DNA of 64,000 bases from an uncultured Acidobacteriia bacterium. Its GTDB lineage: Bacteria; Acidobacteriota; Terriglobia; Bryobacterales; Bryobacteraceae. The position numbers were made by a program, and so were the translations under genes. The stretch is from positions 62,001 to 126,000 of the forward strand of contig CAIVVT010000062.1 in the NCBI GenBank assembly GCA_903909435.1, given 5' to 3'. The notes beneath the pieces are model-generated. The model searched no databases. It was not told the DNA's origin and saw nothing but the letters and a program-made list of their open reading frames with translations. Positions 34,308 to 42,592 of this stretch are shown here, one piece after another; within the stretch, counting starts at the first letter, position 1, and every line of letters starts with the position of its first letter.

Positions 34308-35456
34308 CTAGGGGGTCTGCGGGAAGTAACCCTCGCGCGCCCGCACCGTCACATTCGGCAGGCTGACCCGCACTTCGATCTTGCGGAATTTCTTTGCGAC
34401 GTCGGTCTCCTGGGGCACGTAGCGCAGAATGTACTGCAGTTGAATTTCGCCCGCCGTGGCGCCGATCGCGTCCACAATCCCGTTCATGATCGCAGAGGCA
34501 TAGCCGCCGGTACCGACCGTCAAGGCGAAGTTGCCCGCGTCTTGCGGCTTGGAAAGATAACCGTCCACGTCCTTGTAAACGTTTTCGAGTGGGTACACCA
34601 CGCGGCCCCCCGTCGCGTGAGCCAGCCGCCTCAACCTCTCGTCGCCTTCGGAGAAGAAGCCGAACGAAGTCGTGGATACCCCGTAAATCGTCACCAGGTT
34701 GCGTTGCGCGATCTCCAGAACCTCTTCAAGGCTCTTCTTGCTGGCGGTGTCGTGGCCGTCTCCCACCACGACGATCACGCGCCGTGGTTCAATCGGCTCG
34801 CCCTTCACCAGCGTCCTGCTGGTACAGGCGTTGTAAATGGCGTCGTACAGCGCAGAACCCCCGCCCGGCTTCAGCTTCCTCACCCGCTCGAGCAGTTTCT
34901 CGGGATCGGTGGTGGTATTCACCATCAGTTCGGCCTCGGTCGAGTAGCCGATCAGATAGCCGCTGAAACGCGGGTCGATCTTGCCGTCCGGCGACAGCGT
35001 CGCCAGGATCAAGTCCTGAATCGCCTCGCGCAGTTTGTCCCATTGCAGCCGGTTGGTGTTGCTCAGATCGACCAGATAGCCGATCACCACCGGTTGATTG
35101 CGCTCGCGGCTGAAAAAGGCAATCGTCTGCTGCTTGCCGTTGTCGAAAAGCTGGAAGTCCCGCTGGTCGAGATTCGTGACGAACTTGCCCTTGTCGTCGG
35201 TGACCGTTACCGGCACGATCACTTCGGAAATGCTCGTCTTGAAAGGCGGCGCAGCCTTATTGTCCGCGCTTGCCGCCGGGCCGGCCGCGGCCGATCCGAC
35301 TGCCGGATGCAGCGGAGCCGCCGGTTCCTGCGCGGGGGCAACTGCCGGTGCAGCCTGAGCCAAGGGCTGGCTTTGCTGCGCCAGTGCGGGCGCCACGCCC
35401 ATCCAAGTCAGTGCGAACAGAACTGTGGTCGGGATTCTTGAAGCTATAAAAAACAT
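34308..35456 (-). CDS. VWFA-related protein, acidobacterial family
   Basis: An exported 382-residue protein with an N-terminal hydrophobic leader (to about residue 26), then a 45-residue Ala/Pro/Gln-rich linker and a von Willebrand A-type domain. The segment before the domain, EVIVPVTVTDDKGKFVTNLDQRDFQLFDNGKQQTI, is the hallmark of the VWFA-related family expanded in Acidobacteria. The metal-ion site is Asp130-x-Ser132-x-Thr134 (DLSNT), a variant of DxSxS. Such domains mediate adhesion or protein assembly. The gene is transcribed alone, opposite to the RND operon, and downstream of the tetR-like gene on the same strand. Confidence 0.9.
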   Translation of the reverse strand: MFFIASRIPTTVLFALTWMGVAPALAQQSQPLAQAAPAVAPAQEPAAPLHPAVGSAAAGPAASADNKAAPPFKTSISEVIVPVTVTDDKGKFVTNLDQRDFQLFDNGKQQTIAFFSRERNQPVVIGYLVDLSNTNRLQWDKLREAIQDLILATLSPDGKIDPRFSGYLIGYSTEAELMVNTTTDPEKLLERVRKLKPGGGSALYDAIYNACTSRTLVKGEPIEPRRVIVVVGDGHDTASKKSLEEVLEIAQRNLVTIYGVSTTSFGFFSEGDERLRRLAHATGGRVVYPLENVYKDVDGYLSKPQDAGNFALTVGTGGYASAIMNGIVDAIGATAGEIQLQYILRYVPQETDVAKKFRKIEVRVSLPNVTVRAREGYFPQTP

Positions 35457-35576
35457 GAACTTGGACTCGCCCTTCGATTATAGACGGGGCGCGCCTGCCG
35501 CTGCGTTCCGGCGATCTGCGCGCGGCGTGTCTTCAGGGCCGCTGCCTCCGGAGTTTGCACTGGTAGTGAGAGCCAA

Positions 35577-36239
35577 CTACATGGGCAGCGGATTCTGATT
35601 GCCGCCGTCCTCCACACTCTTCCCGGGCTCCGCAGAACGCGGCAGCAGCCCCCCCAGGATCACCCGGGACAGGCCCTCGGCGTAAGCGAGACTCAGTTTC
35701 TCGTGGCGCAGCATCAGGACGAAATGCAGCGGGCCGTACATCGCGTCCAGCACGGTTTCGAGATCGTAGTCCGCCGGCAGTTGCCCTTCTGCCTGGTACT
35801 CGCCCAGAATTCGAAGCGACACCGCCCGCCGCGGTCTGAGCCAGTGCTCCAGAAACGCTTCCGCTACCTCCTCATCGTCCTGGGCTGCCGCGATGACTGC
35901 GGCCAGAATCCGCCCGTTGCGGCCCGTCAGCACCTTCGTGAAGCGGTGCATGTGTTCGCTCACGTAGTCCCGCAGGCAATCCAGCTTTTCGTTCGGTAGT
36001 TCCGGCGAGACCACCTCCACGAATGCGTTGATCACCACCGCCGCCTTGTTCGGCCACCAGCGGTAGATGGTCGCTTTGCCGCAGCCCGCCCGCTGCGCGA
36101 TCCTGTCGCAGGTCACCTTTGCGTAGCCGCCCTCTTCGAGCATCGCCAGGGCCGCCGCGATGATCCGCGTCCGGACTCCTTCGTTGCGCGGCCGCCCCGC
36201 TTTGTGGGCGAGTTCGCCGCAGATGATTCCGGTCCCCAT
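35577..36239 (-). CDS. TetR-family repressor of the efflux operon
   Basis: A 220-residue regulator. The N-terminal helix-turn-helix is clear: GVRTRIIAAALAMLEEGGYAKVT, then CDRIAQRAGCGKATIYRWWPNKAAVV (residues ~42-70), including the TIYRWW recognition helix. The C-terminal helical domain binds a ligand and dimerises. The gene is divergent from an RND efflux operon with 97 bp between them. An inverted repeat at 36265-36285 fits its operator, so the protein probably represses the pump and itself until an effector binds. This is the standard layout for such systems, and I infer it from position; the effector is unknown. Confidence 0.92.
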   Translation of the reverse strand: MGTGIICGELAHKAGRPRNEGVRTRIIAAALAMLEEGGYAKVTCDRIAQRAGCGKATIYRWWPNKAAVVINAFVEVVSPELPNEKLDCLRDYVSEHMHRFTKVLTGRNGRILAAVIAAAQDDEEVAEAFLEHWLRPRRAVSLRILGEYQAEGQLPADYDLETVLDAMYGPLHFVLMLRHEKLSLAYAEGLSRVILGGLLPRSAEPGKSVEDGGNQNPLPM

Positions 36240-36264
36240 GGTTCCCGTTTCCGAGTATAATATG

Positions 36265-36285
36265 GATACGAGACGGTTTCGTATC
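36265..36285. promoter_or_regulatory. Probable TetR operator
   Basis: Inverted repeat GATACGA (36265-36271) and TCGTATC (36279-36285), with 7 bp between; two of the three spacer pairs also match. TATAAT at 36256-36261 lies four bases to its left, so bound repressor would block promoters. It is the only such repeat between the divergent tetR-like and RND genes. Confidence 0.8.
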
Positions 36286-36336
36286 TAAATCACTGACACA
36301 ACTGGCGTCTGAGACTGGGAGCAAGAGTCACATCCT

Positions 36337-39300
36337 ATGTGGATTGTCCGCATCGCCCTTACCAGGCCCTACACCTTCATCGTCCTCGCGCTATTGATCC
36401 TGATCCTCAGTCCGGTGGCGATCCTGCGCATGCCTACCGACATCTTCCCGTCGATCGACATCCCCGTCATCGCCGCCGACTGGGTCTACACCGGGCTGAG
36501 TCCCGAGGAGTTCGAGGGGCGCATCGTTTCCAACTACGAGCGCTCCCTGACCACCACGGTCAGCGATATCGAGCACATTGAGTCCCAGACGATCAATGGG
36601 ATCTCGGTGATCAAAATCTACTTCCAGCCGAACGTGAACGTGACCACGGCGCTGGCGCAGGTCACGGCCATCTCGCAGACCGTGTTGCGGCAGATGCCTC
36701 CCGGCATTACGCCGCCGCTGGTAATGAACTACAGCGCCTCCACCGTGCCCATCCTGCAGCTCTCCCTGTCGAGCACGACCCTCTCTGAGCAAGAAGTCGG
36801 CGACCTGGGGACGAACTTTATCCGAACCCAACTCGCCACGGTTCAGGGGGCCGCCGTGCCCTGGCCCTTCGGCGGCAAGATCCCCCAGATCATGGTGGAC
36901 CTCAATCCGGCCCTGCTGCAGTCCAAAGGCCTGTCGCCGCAGGACGTAGTTGCCGCCATCACGCAGCAAAACCCGATTCTGCCCGCCGGCACGTCGAAGA
37001 TTGGGCCGTTCGAATACAACGTGGACATAAACGCCAGTCCCAAGACGGTCGAGGAGCTGAACGACCTGCCCTTGAAGGCGGTCGCCGGCACGACGCTGTA
37101 CATCCGCGATATCGGAAGCGTCCGCAACGGCTTTCTGCCCCAGTCCAACGTGGTTCGGCGCGACGGCCGGCGCGGCGCTTTGTCGGTGGTCTATAAGACC
37201 GGCAACGCTTCCACGCTGGAGATCGTGCAAGGCGTCAAGGATGTCCTGCCGCGCATTCGCGCTTCCATGCCCGCCTCGTTGAAAATCGACCCGCTGGCTG
37301 ATCAGTCGATCTTCGTGCGCGCGGCCATCGATGGGGTGGTGCGCGAGGCCATCATCGCGGCTTGCCTGACCGGCGTCATGATCCTGCTGTTCCTAGGCGA
37401 CTGGCGCAGCACGTTGATCGTCGCGATCTCTATTCCGCTCTCGATTCTCTCCTCCATCCTCGGCCTGTGGATGCTGCACGAGACCATCAACATCATGACG
37501 CTGGGCGGGCTTGCGCTGGCGGTTGGCATTCTGGTGGACGACGCCACGGTGACCATCGAGAACATCGAACGCTTCATCGAACGCGGCGTCCCGCTGGAAG
37601 ATGCCATCTTCGAGGGCGCGGCACAGATCTCCGTCCCCGCGCTGGTTTCCACGCTCTGCATCTGCATCGTGTTTCTGCCGATGTTCTTCCTGAGCGGTGT
37701 TCCAAAGTATCTTTTTGCACCCTTGGCCGAGTCGGTGGTGTTCGCCATGCTCGCCTCGTATGTCCTGTCGCGAACGCTGGTGCCGACGCTCGCCAAGTAC
37801 CTGCTGACCACCGTAGGTCGCCACGGCGCGGACCGCCACAAACGGGCCAGGTGGAATATCTTCGCGGCGTTCCAGCACGCTTTCGAGCGCGGCTTCTGGT
37901 CGTTTCGCAATGGCTATGCGGAACTGCTCACGGCCGCGCTGCGCCGTAGGGTGCTGTTCCTGCCGGCGTTCCTGACCGTCTGCCTGTCCACCTTCTTTCT
38001 GGTCTCCTGGCTGGGCCAGGACTTCTTCCCCAGCGTGGACACCGGCCAGATGAAGCTGCACGTCCGGCTGCGTACCGGCTTCCGCATTGAAGAGACCGCA
38101 CGCATCTGCGACCTGATTGAAACCTCCATCCGGCGCCACATTCCGGCCCGCGAAGTCGAGGGCATCATCGACAATATCGGGATCCCCAATAGCCCGATCA
38201 ACCTGAACTACAGCAACTCCGCCCCCATCGGACCTGAGGATGCCGACATCATGATCAGCCTGAAGGCGGCGCATCGCCCGACGGCGGATTACATGCGCAC
38301 CCTGCGGCGGGAATTGCCGCGGGAGTTTCCGGGTGCGGTGTTCGCATTCTTGCCAGCCGATATGGTCAGCCAGATCCTCAACTTCGGCATGCCCGCGCCA
38401 ATCGATATCCAGGTGGTTGGACCGAAGCTGGAAGCCAACCGCGAGTTTGTCGACCGGCTCCTCGTTTTACTGCGCCGCGTTCCTGGGCTCGCCGACCTGC
38501 GCCTGCAGCAGGCCTTCGATCAGCCCAAGTTCCACATCGATGTCGATCGTACAAAGGCTACCGAGAGTGGATTCACCCAGCGCGAAATCGCCAACAGCCT
38601 GCTGATCTCGCTGAGCGGCAGTTCGCAGACCACTCCCAACTTCTGGTTGAACCCAAAGAACGGCGTCAGCTATGGCCTGGTCGCCATGACGCCGCAGTAT
38701 CGCATCCAAACGCTCCAGGATCTGGAGAACATTCCCATCAGCGGCGCAAATTCGACCCGTCCGGAAATTCTGGCCGACCTCGCCCGCATTCAACGCTCAG
38801 AAGAGTTGGCCGTCATCTCGCACTACAACGTCCAGCGCGCGCTCGACATTTACGGAACACCGCAGGACCGCGATCTCGGGGCCGTGGGCCGCGATATCAA
38901 CCGCATTGTCGCGGCTAACCGCAAGTCGTTGCCGCCCGGTGCGCAGATCATCGTGCGCGGCCAGCTGTCGACCATGCAGGCCTCTTACACTGGGCTGATC
39001 GGCGGGCTGCTGTTTGCCATCGTGCTGGTCTACCTGCTGATCGTAGTCAACTTCCAGTCCTGGCTCGACCCGTTCATCATCATCACCGCGCTGCCCGCCG
39101 CGCTCAGCGGCATCGTGGTATTCCTGTTCCTCACCCACACGACGCTCAGCGTGCCGGCTTTGATGGGCGCCATCATGTGCATGGGCGTGGCGACCGCCAA
39201 CAGCATCCTGGTGGTCTCGTTCGCCAAGGATCATCTGCTCGAACACGGCAATGCCCGCGAGGCCGCCATCGCCGCCGGAGTAACGCGCTTCCGCCCGGTC

Positions 39301-39495
39301 CTGATGACCGCCCTGGCAATGATCATCGGCATGGCGCCGATGGCCATGGGCTTGGGCGAGGGCGGGGAACAGAACGCTCCCTTGGGGCGCGCCGTCATCG
39401 GCGGCCTGATGCTTGCCACCGTGGCGACCCTGCTCTTCGTCCCCGGGGTCTTCAGCGTCCTGCACCGCAACACCAGGAAGCGGGAGGCCGCGTGA
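36337..39495 (+). CDS. RND efflux pump inner-membrane transporter
   Basis: A 1052-residue proton-driven exporter of the AcrB/HAE1 family, spanning the inner membrane with two large periplasmic loops. It shows the repeated layout of TM1, porter loop, TM2-6 and a second copy. TM1 is VRIALTRPYTFIVLALLILIL. The proton-relay pair is Asp401-Asp402 in GILVDDATVTIENIERF. The segment at TM7-8 and GQMKLHVRLRTGFRIEETARI in the second porter are typical. Start ATG 36337 follows GGGAG at suitable distance. It is the first gene of the operon with adaptor and channel. Substrate range cannot be predicted. Confidence 0.94.
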   Translation: MWIVRIALTRPYTFIVLALLILILSPVAILRMPTDIFPSIDIPVIAADWVYTGLSPEEFEGRIVSNYERSLTTTVSDIEHIESQTINGISVIKIYFQPNVNVTTALAQVTAISQTVLRQMPPGITPPLVMNYSASTVPILQLSLSSTTLSEQEVGDLGTNFIRTQLATVQGAAVPWPFGGKIPQIMVDLNPALLQSKGLSPQDVVAAITQQNPILPAGTSKIGPFEYNVDINASPKTVEELNDLPLKAVAGTTLYIRDIGSVRNGFLPQSNVVRRDGRRGALSVVYKTGNASTLEIVQGVKDVLPRIRASMPASLKIDPLADQSIFVRAAIDGVVREAIIAACLTGVMILLFLGDWRSTLIVAISIPLSILSSILGLWMLHETINIMTLGGLALAVGILVDDATVTIENIERFIERGVPLEDAIFEGAAQISVPALVSTLCICIVFLPMFFLSGVPKYLFAPLAESVVFAMLASYVLSRTLVPTLAKYLLTTVGRHGADRHKRARWNIFAAFQHAFERGFWSFRNGYAELLTAALRRRVLFLPAFLTVCLSTFFLVSWLGQDFFPSVDTGQMKLHVRLRTGFRIEETARICDLIETSIRRHIPAREVEGIIDNIGIPNSPINLNYSNSAPIGPEDADIMISLKAAHRPTADYMRTLRRELPREFPGAVFAFLPADMVSQILNFGMPAPIDIQVVGPKLEANREFVDRLLVLLRRVPGLADLRLQQAFDQPKFHIDVDRTKATESGFTQREIANSLLISLSGSSQTTPNFWLNPKNGVSYGLVAMTPQYRIQTLQDLENIPISGANSTRPEILADLARIQRSEELAVISHYNVQRALDIYGTPQDRDLGAVGRDINRIVAANRKSLPPGAQIIVRGQLSTMQASYTGLIGGLLFAIVLVYLLIVVNFQSWLDPFIIITALPAALSGIVVFLFLTHTTLSVPALMGAIMCMGVATANSILVVSFAKDHLLEHGNAREAAIAAGVTRFRPVLMTALAMIIGMAPMAMGLGEGGEQNAPLGRAVIGGLMLATVATLLFVPGVFSVLHRNTRKREAA

Positions 39496-39562
39496 GACTC
39501 CCGATACAAATCGAACGGCCCTCGCAGCCGGCAAGTTCAATCATCCGGAGGAAGCAGAGCCT

Positions 39563-40819
39563 ATGAATCCCGAATCTCAATCATCCTCCGCGCCGCCGGT
39601 CAGCGGCACGCTCAAAATCCTCGGCCTGATACTCGTCCTGGCTGCTGCGGCGGCGCTGGGCGTCCTGATCTTCAGAGGCATCCAACAGCGCCTGGGGGCG
39701 GAGGCGCTACTGCAGACCGAGGCTCGCGCCGACAGCAGCCCCGTCGTCAGCGTGTTGCACCCCAAGCGCGGCGCTCCCACCAGCGAACTGATTCTTCCGG
39801 GCAGCGCCGAGGCATTCACCGAGACTCCCGTGTATGCCCGCGCCAACGGCTATCTCACGCACTGGTATTTCGATATTGGCGCCCGCGTCGCACCGGGCCA
39901 GTTGCTGGCCGAGATCGAAACGCCGGAGGTCGATCAGCAATTGGCCCAGGCGCGCGCCGAACTGAACACGGCCCGGGCCAGCCTGGACCTGTCGCGTTCC
40001 ACGGCCGAGCGCTGGCAATTCCTGCTCAAAACGGACTCGGTCTCGCGCCAGGAAACTGACGAGAAGCTGGGCGATCTGCGCGCCAGGCAAGCCATATTGG
40101 AGGCGGCCGCCGCCAACGTGAAACGATTGGAAGAGACAAAGTCGTTCCAGAAGGTCCTCGCGCCGTTTGCGGGCGTCATCACGGCCCGCAACACCGATAC
40201 CGGGGCTCTGATCAACGCCGGCGGGAGTGGGGCGGGGAAGGAGCTGTTCCACGTCGCCGCCATTGCTAAGTTGCGCGTCTACGTCGCGGTGCCCCAGTCG
40301 AGTTCAGCCTCCGCTCGCGCGGGCGGGTCCGCCGATGTGACGCTGGCCGAACAGCCTGGACGCATCTACTATGGCCGCCTGGCGAGAACCGCCAATTCGA
40401 TCGAGCCCGCCTCGCGCACCCTGCGCGTCGAAGTGGACGTGGATAATCCGGACAGTTCGCTGCTGCCCGGCTCCTACGTGCAGGTGCACCTGAAACTGCC
40501 CGGCCGCTCGAACGCGGTCACGGTACCCGTGAGTGCGACCTTGTTTCGCTCCGAGGGCTTGAGCGTTGCCGCGGTCCGGGATGGGCGTGTCGTGCTGCTG
40601 CCGGTCTCGGTCGGACGCGATTACGGGAACGAGCTCGAAATCACATCCGGCCTTTCGCCTGAGGAACAACTGATCGTCAATCCCCCGGACTCGCTGGTAA
40701 GTGGCCAGGCGGTGCGCACGGCCCCAGCCCCCGAGCAGGGCGGCGACGCTGCGGGACAGAGCCGCGACCGTAAGGGAGCGGTACCAGCCAAGCAAACCGG
40801 CGCGGAGGCGCGCCGATGA
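39563..40819 (+). CDS. RND efflux periplasmic adaptor subunit
   Basis: Membrane-fusion protein (418 residues) that links the RND pump to the outer-membrane channel. The ATG at 39563 is eight bases after GGAGGAAG; a longer frame from 39413 overlaps the pump gene. TM anchor residues ~19-38 (LGLILVLAAAAALGVLIF). Next come a barrel-sandwich half (PVYARANGYLTHWYFDIGARV), a coiled-coil hairpin (QLAQARAELNTARASLDLSRSTAERW), then VLAPFAGVITARNTDTGALIN closing the lipoyl domain and SRTLRVEVDVDN in the beta-barrel. Its stop overlaps the next start as ATGA. Confidence 0.93.
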   Translation: MNPESQSSSAPPVSGTLKILGLILVLAAAAALGVLIFRGIQQRLGAEALLQTEARADSSPVVSVLHPKRGAPTSELILPGSAEAFTETPVYARANGYLTHWYFDIGARVAPGQLLAEIETPEVDQQLAQARAELNTARASLDLSRSTAERWQFLLKTDSVSRQETDEKLGDLRARQAILEAAAANVKRLEETKSFQKVLAPFAGVITARNTDTGALINAGGSGAGKELFHVAAIAKLRVYVAVPQSSSASARAGGSADVTLAEQPGRIYYGRLARTANSIEPASRTLRVEVDVDNPDSSLLPGSYVQVHLKLPGRSNAVTVPVSATLFRSEGLSVAAVRDGRVVLLPVSVGRDYGNELEITSGLSPEEQLIVNPPDSLVSGQAVRTAPAPEQGGDAAGQSRDRKGAVPAKQTGAEARR

Positions 40820-42301
40820 CCTCGCGCACTATGCTGGTTCTCTCCGCTGGCGCTGTGCTACTGTTGGCCGGATGCCGTAAGACTGAGCCCTACCAGACTC
40901 CTTCGACTCCTCGCCCGGAGGCGTACAAGGAAGCTCTGCCCGACGCCTTCAAGGAAGCTCCCGGCGATCAGGCGGGCAAGGCCTGGAAGCCCTCCGCCCC
41001 CGCGGATTCCGTCGCCAAAGGCAAGTGGTGGGAAGTGTTTCACGACCCGGCCTTGAACGCGCTGGAAGACGGCGTGGATGTCTCGAACCAGTCACTGAAA
41101 AGCGCGGAGGCGCGTTTCTGTCAGGCGCGCGCTGATTCACGAGACCCGTTCGGCGCGGCTGCCCCGCATCACTGGCGGGGCGTCTGTTTCTCGCGACCGC
41201 CTCTCCCAAAACCGGGGTGTTCCGCCGCCGCCGGGCGACGCAGCCTACGGCGATTTCAGTCTCGGTTTCGACGCCGCGTACGAAGTGGACCTGTGGGGCC
41301 GCGTACGCAACCAGGTCGCCGCTTCAGTGGCCTCGTCGCAAGCCACGGCTGCCGACCTCGAAGCGGTGCGGCTCAGCTTGCACGCCGAATTGGCGCTCGA
41401 CTACTTCGACCTGCGCAGCCTGGACGAGGAGCGGCGTATCATCGAGCGCGCGGTTGAGGCCTATAGCCAGGCACTCGCGCTCACGCGGCGGCGCTTTGAA
41501 GGCGGAGTAGCCAATCAGGTGGAGGTCGCCGAAGCGGAGACGCAACTGGAAGCGGCGCGCGCGCAGCACATCGATATCGCCGAGCGGCGCGCCCAATTCG
41601 AGCACGCCCTGGCGGCGCTCACAGGTCAGAGTGCCGAGTCCTTCGCGCTACCGGAGACCGGCACTCCCGTTGCGCCGCCGGTGATCCCGGTTGGCGTGCC
41701 TTCCGATCTGCTGGAACGGCGGCCAGACATCGCTGCGGCGGAGCGCCGCGTGGCTGAGGCAAACAGCAAGGTAGGCTTGACCAAAGCAGCGTTCTTCCCC
41801 ACGATCATGCTCGGATTGACCGCAGGCCTGGAGGGTGGCAGTATCGCTAACTGGCTCAACTGGCCCAGCCGGCTGTGGGCGCTCGGACCGTCTGCCGCGC
41901 AGACGCTGTTCGACGCGGGCCACCGCCGTGCCGCGACCGAAGGCGCGGTCGCCAACTACGACGCCAGCGTTGCCGACTACCGGCAGAGCGTGCTCGCCGC
42001 GTTTCAACAGGTGGAAGACCACATCGCGAGTCTGCGCGTGCTCGAAGCCGAATCGCAGCGCCAGAAACTGGCTGTCGAAGCAGCCCGCCGCTCCGAGACG
42101 CTGTCGCTTAACCGCTACAAAGGCGGTCTCGTTACTTACCTAGAGGTGGCGAGTGCACAGACCGTCACCCTGCAAAACGAGCGTGTGCAGCAAGGCATCG
42201 CGCGCCGCCTGATGGAGGCGTCCGTGCTCCTCATCAAGACCGTGGGCGGAGGCTGGGATGCGAAGTCGCTGCCAACCGCCCAGCAACTCGCCGGACGCTG
42301 A
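40816..42301 (+). pseudogene. Outer-membrane efflux channel (OprM/NodT type) with one frameshift
   Basis: The first part (from ATG 40816) is a lipoprotein leader with lipobox LLLAGC and Cys20, followed by GKWWEVFHDPALNALEDGVDVSNQSLKSAEARF. At about 41131 the frame loses homology. One frame over, the sequence resumes as ETRSARLPRITGGASVS, PPPPGDAAYGDFSLGFDAAY, VDLWGRVRNQV and the rest of a normal OprM-like protein to the stop at 42299-42301. A single one-base shift near 41131 would restore one ~494-codon gene. Total length and order fit the family. The upstream start overlaps the adaptor stop by ATGA. If real, the pump lacks its own channel; it may also be a sequencing error. Confidence 0.85.
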
Positions 42302-42592
42302 AGCAACTTCTTTAGGCTTGATGCAAGCCTGCTCCGATCGCGGCGGAGTTCTCGGTTGGATCTCGTAAAACTCCGTGGCAACTCTAAAGAATTGCGCGGA
42401 AGCTACCGATAAGGTGGCTGTGATCTGGTTTCGAACCGCTCTACGAAACTCCGTCCGGACCGAGTGCTCCCTGGGTGCCAACCCGCGTCCTATCCCCAGC
42501 CGGCCGCATGTGCCGCCGCTGCGGCTACCGCCGTGTTTCCCGATTCGTTCCCACGGGCCGGTTCCTTCGATTCGTCCAGCAGGGGTCGCGCC
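42302..42592. other. Intergenic region with a small hairpin
   Basis: 291 bp between the efflux operon and the metalloprotease gene. AGGCTTG/CAAGCCT (42314-42320 with 42324-42330) forms a 7-bp stem with a 3-nt loop 13 bases after the channel stop. No T-run follows, so termination here is uncertain. An open frame from 42464 runs into the next gene but has no family character. Confidence 0.45.

Noticed and set aside
42464-42592. A 43-codon upstream extension of the M11-like protease
   Set aside because: It would place a Pro- and Ala-rich stretch before the signal peptide; the ATG at 42593 has a good binding site and leader.
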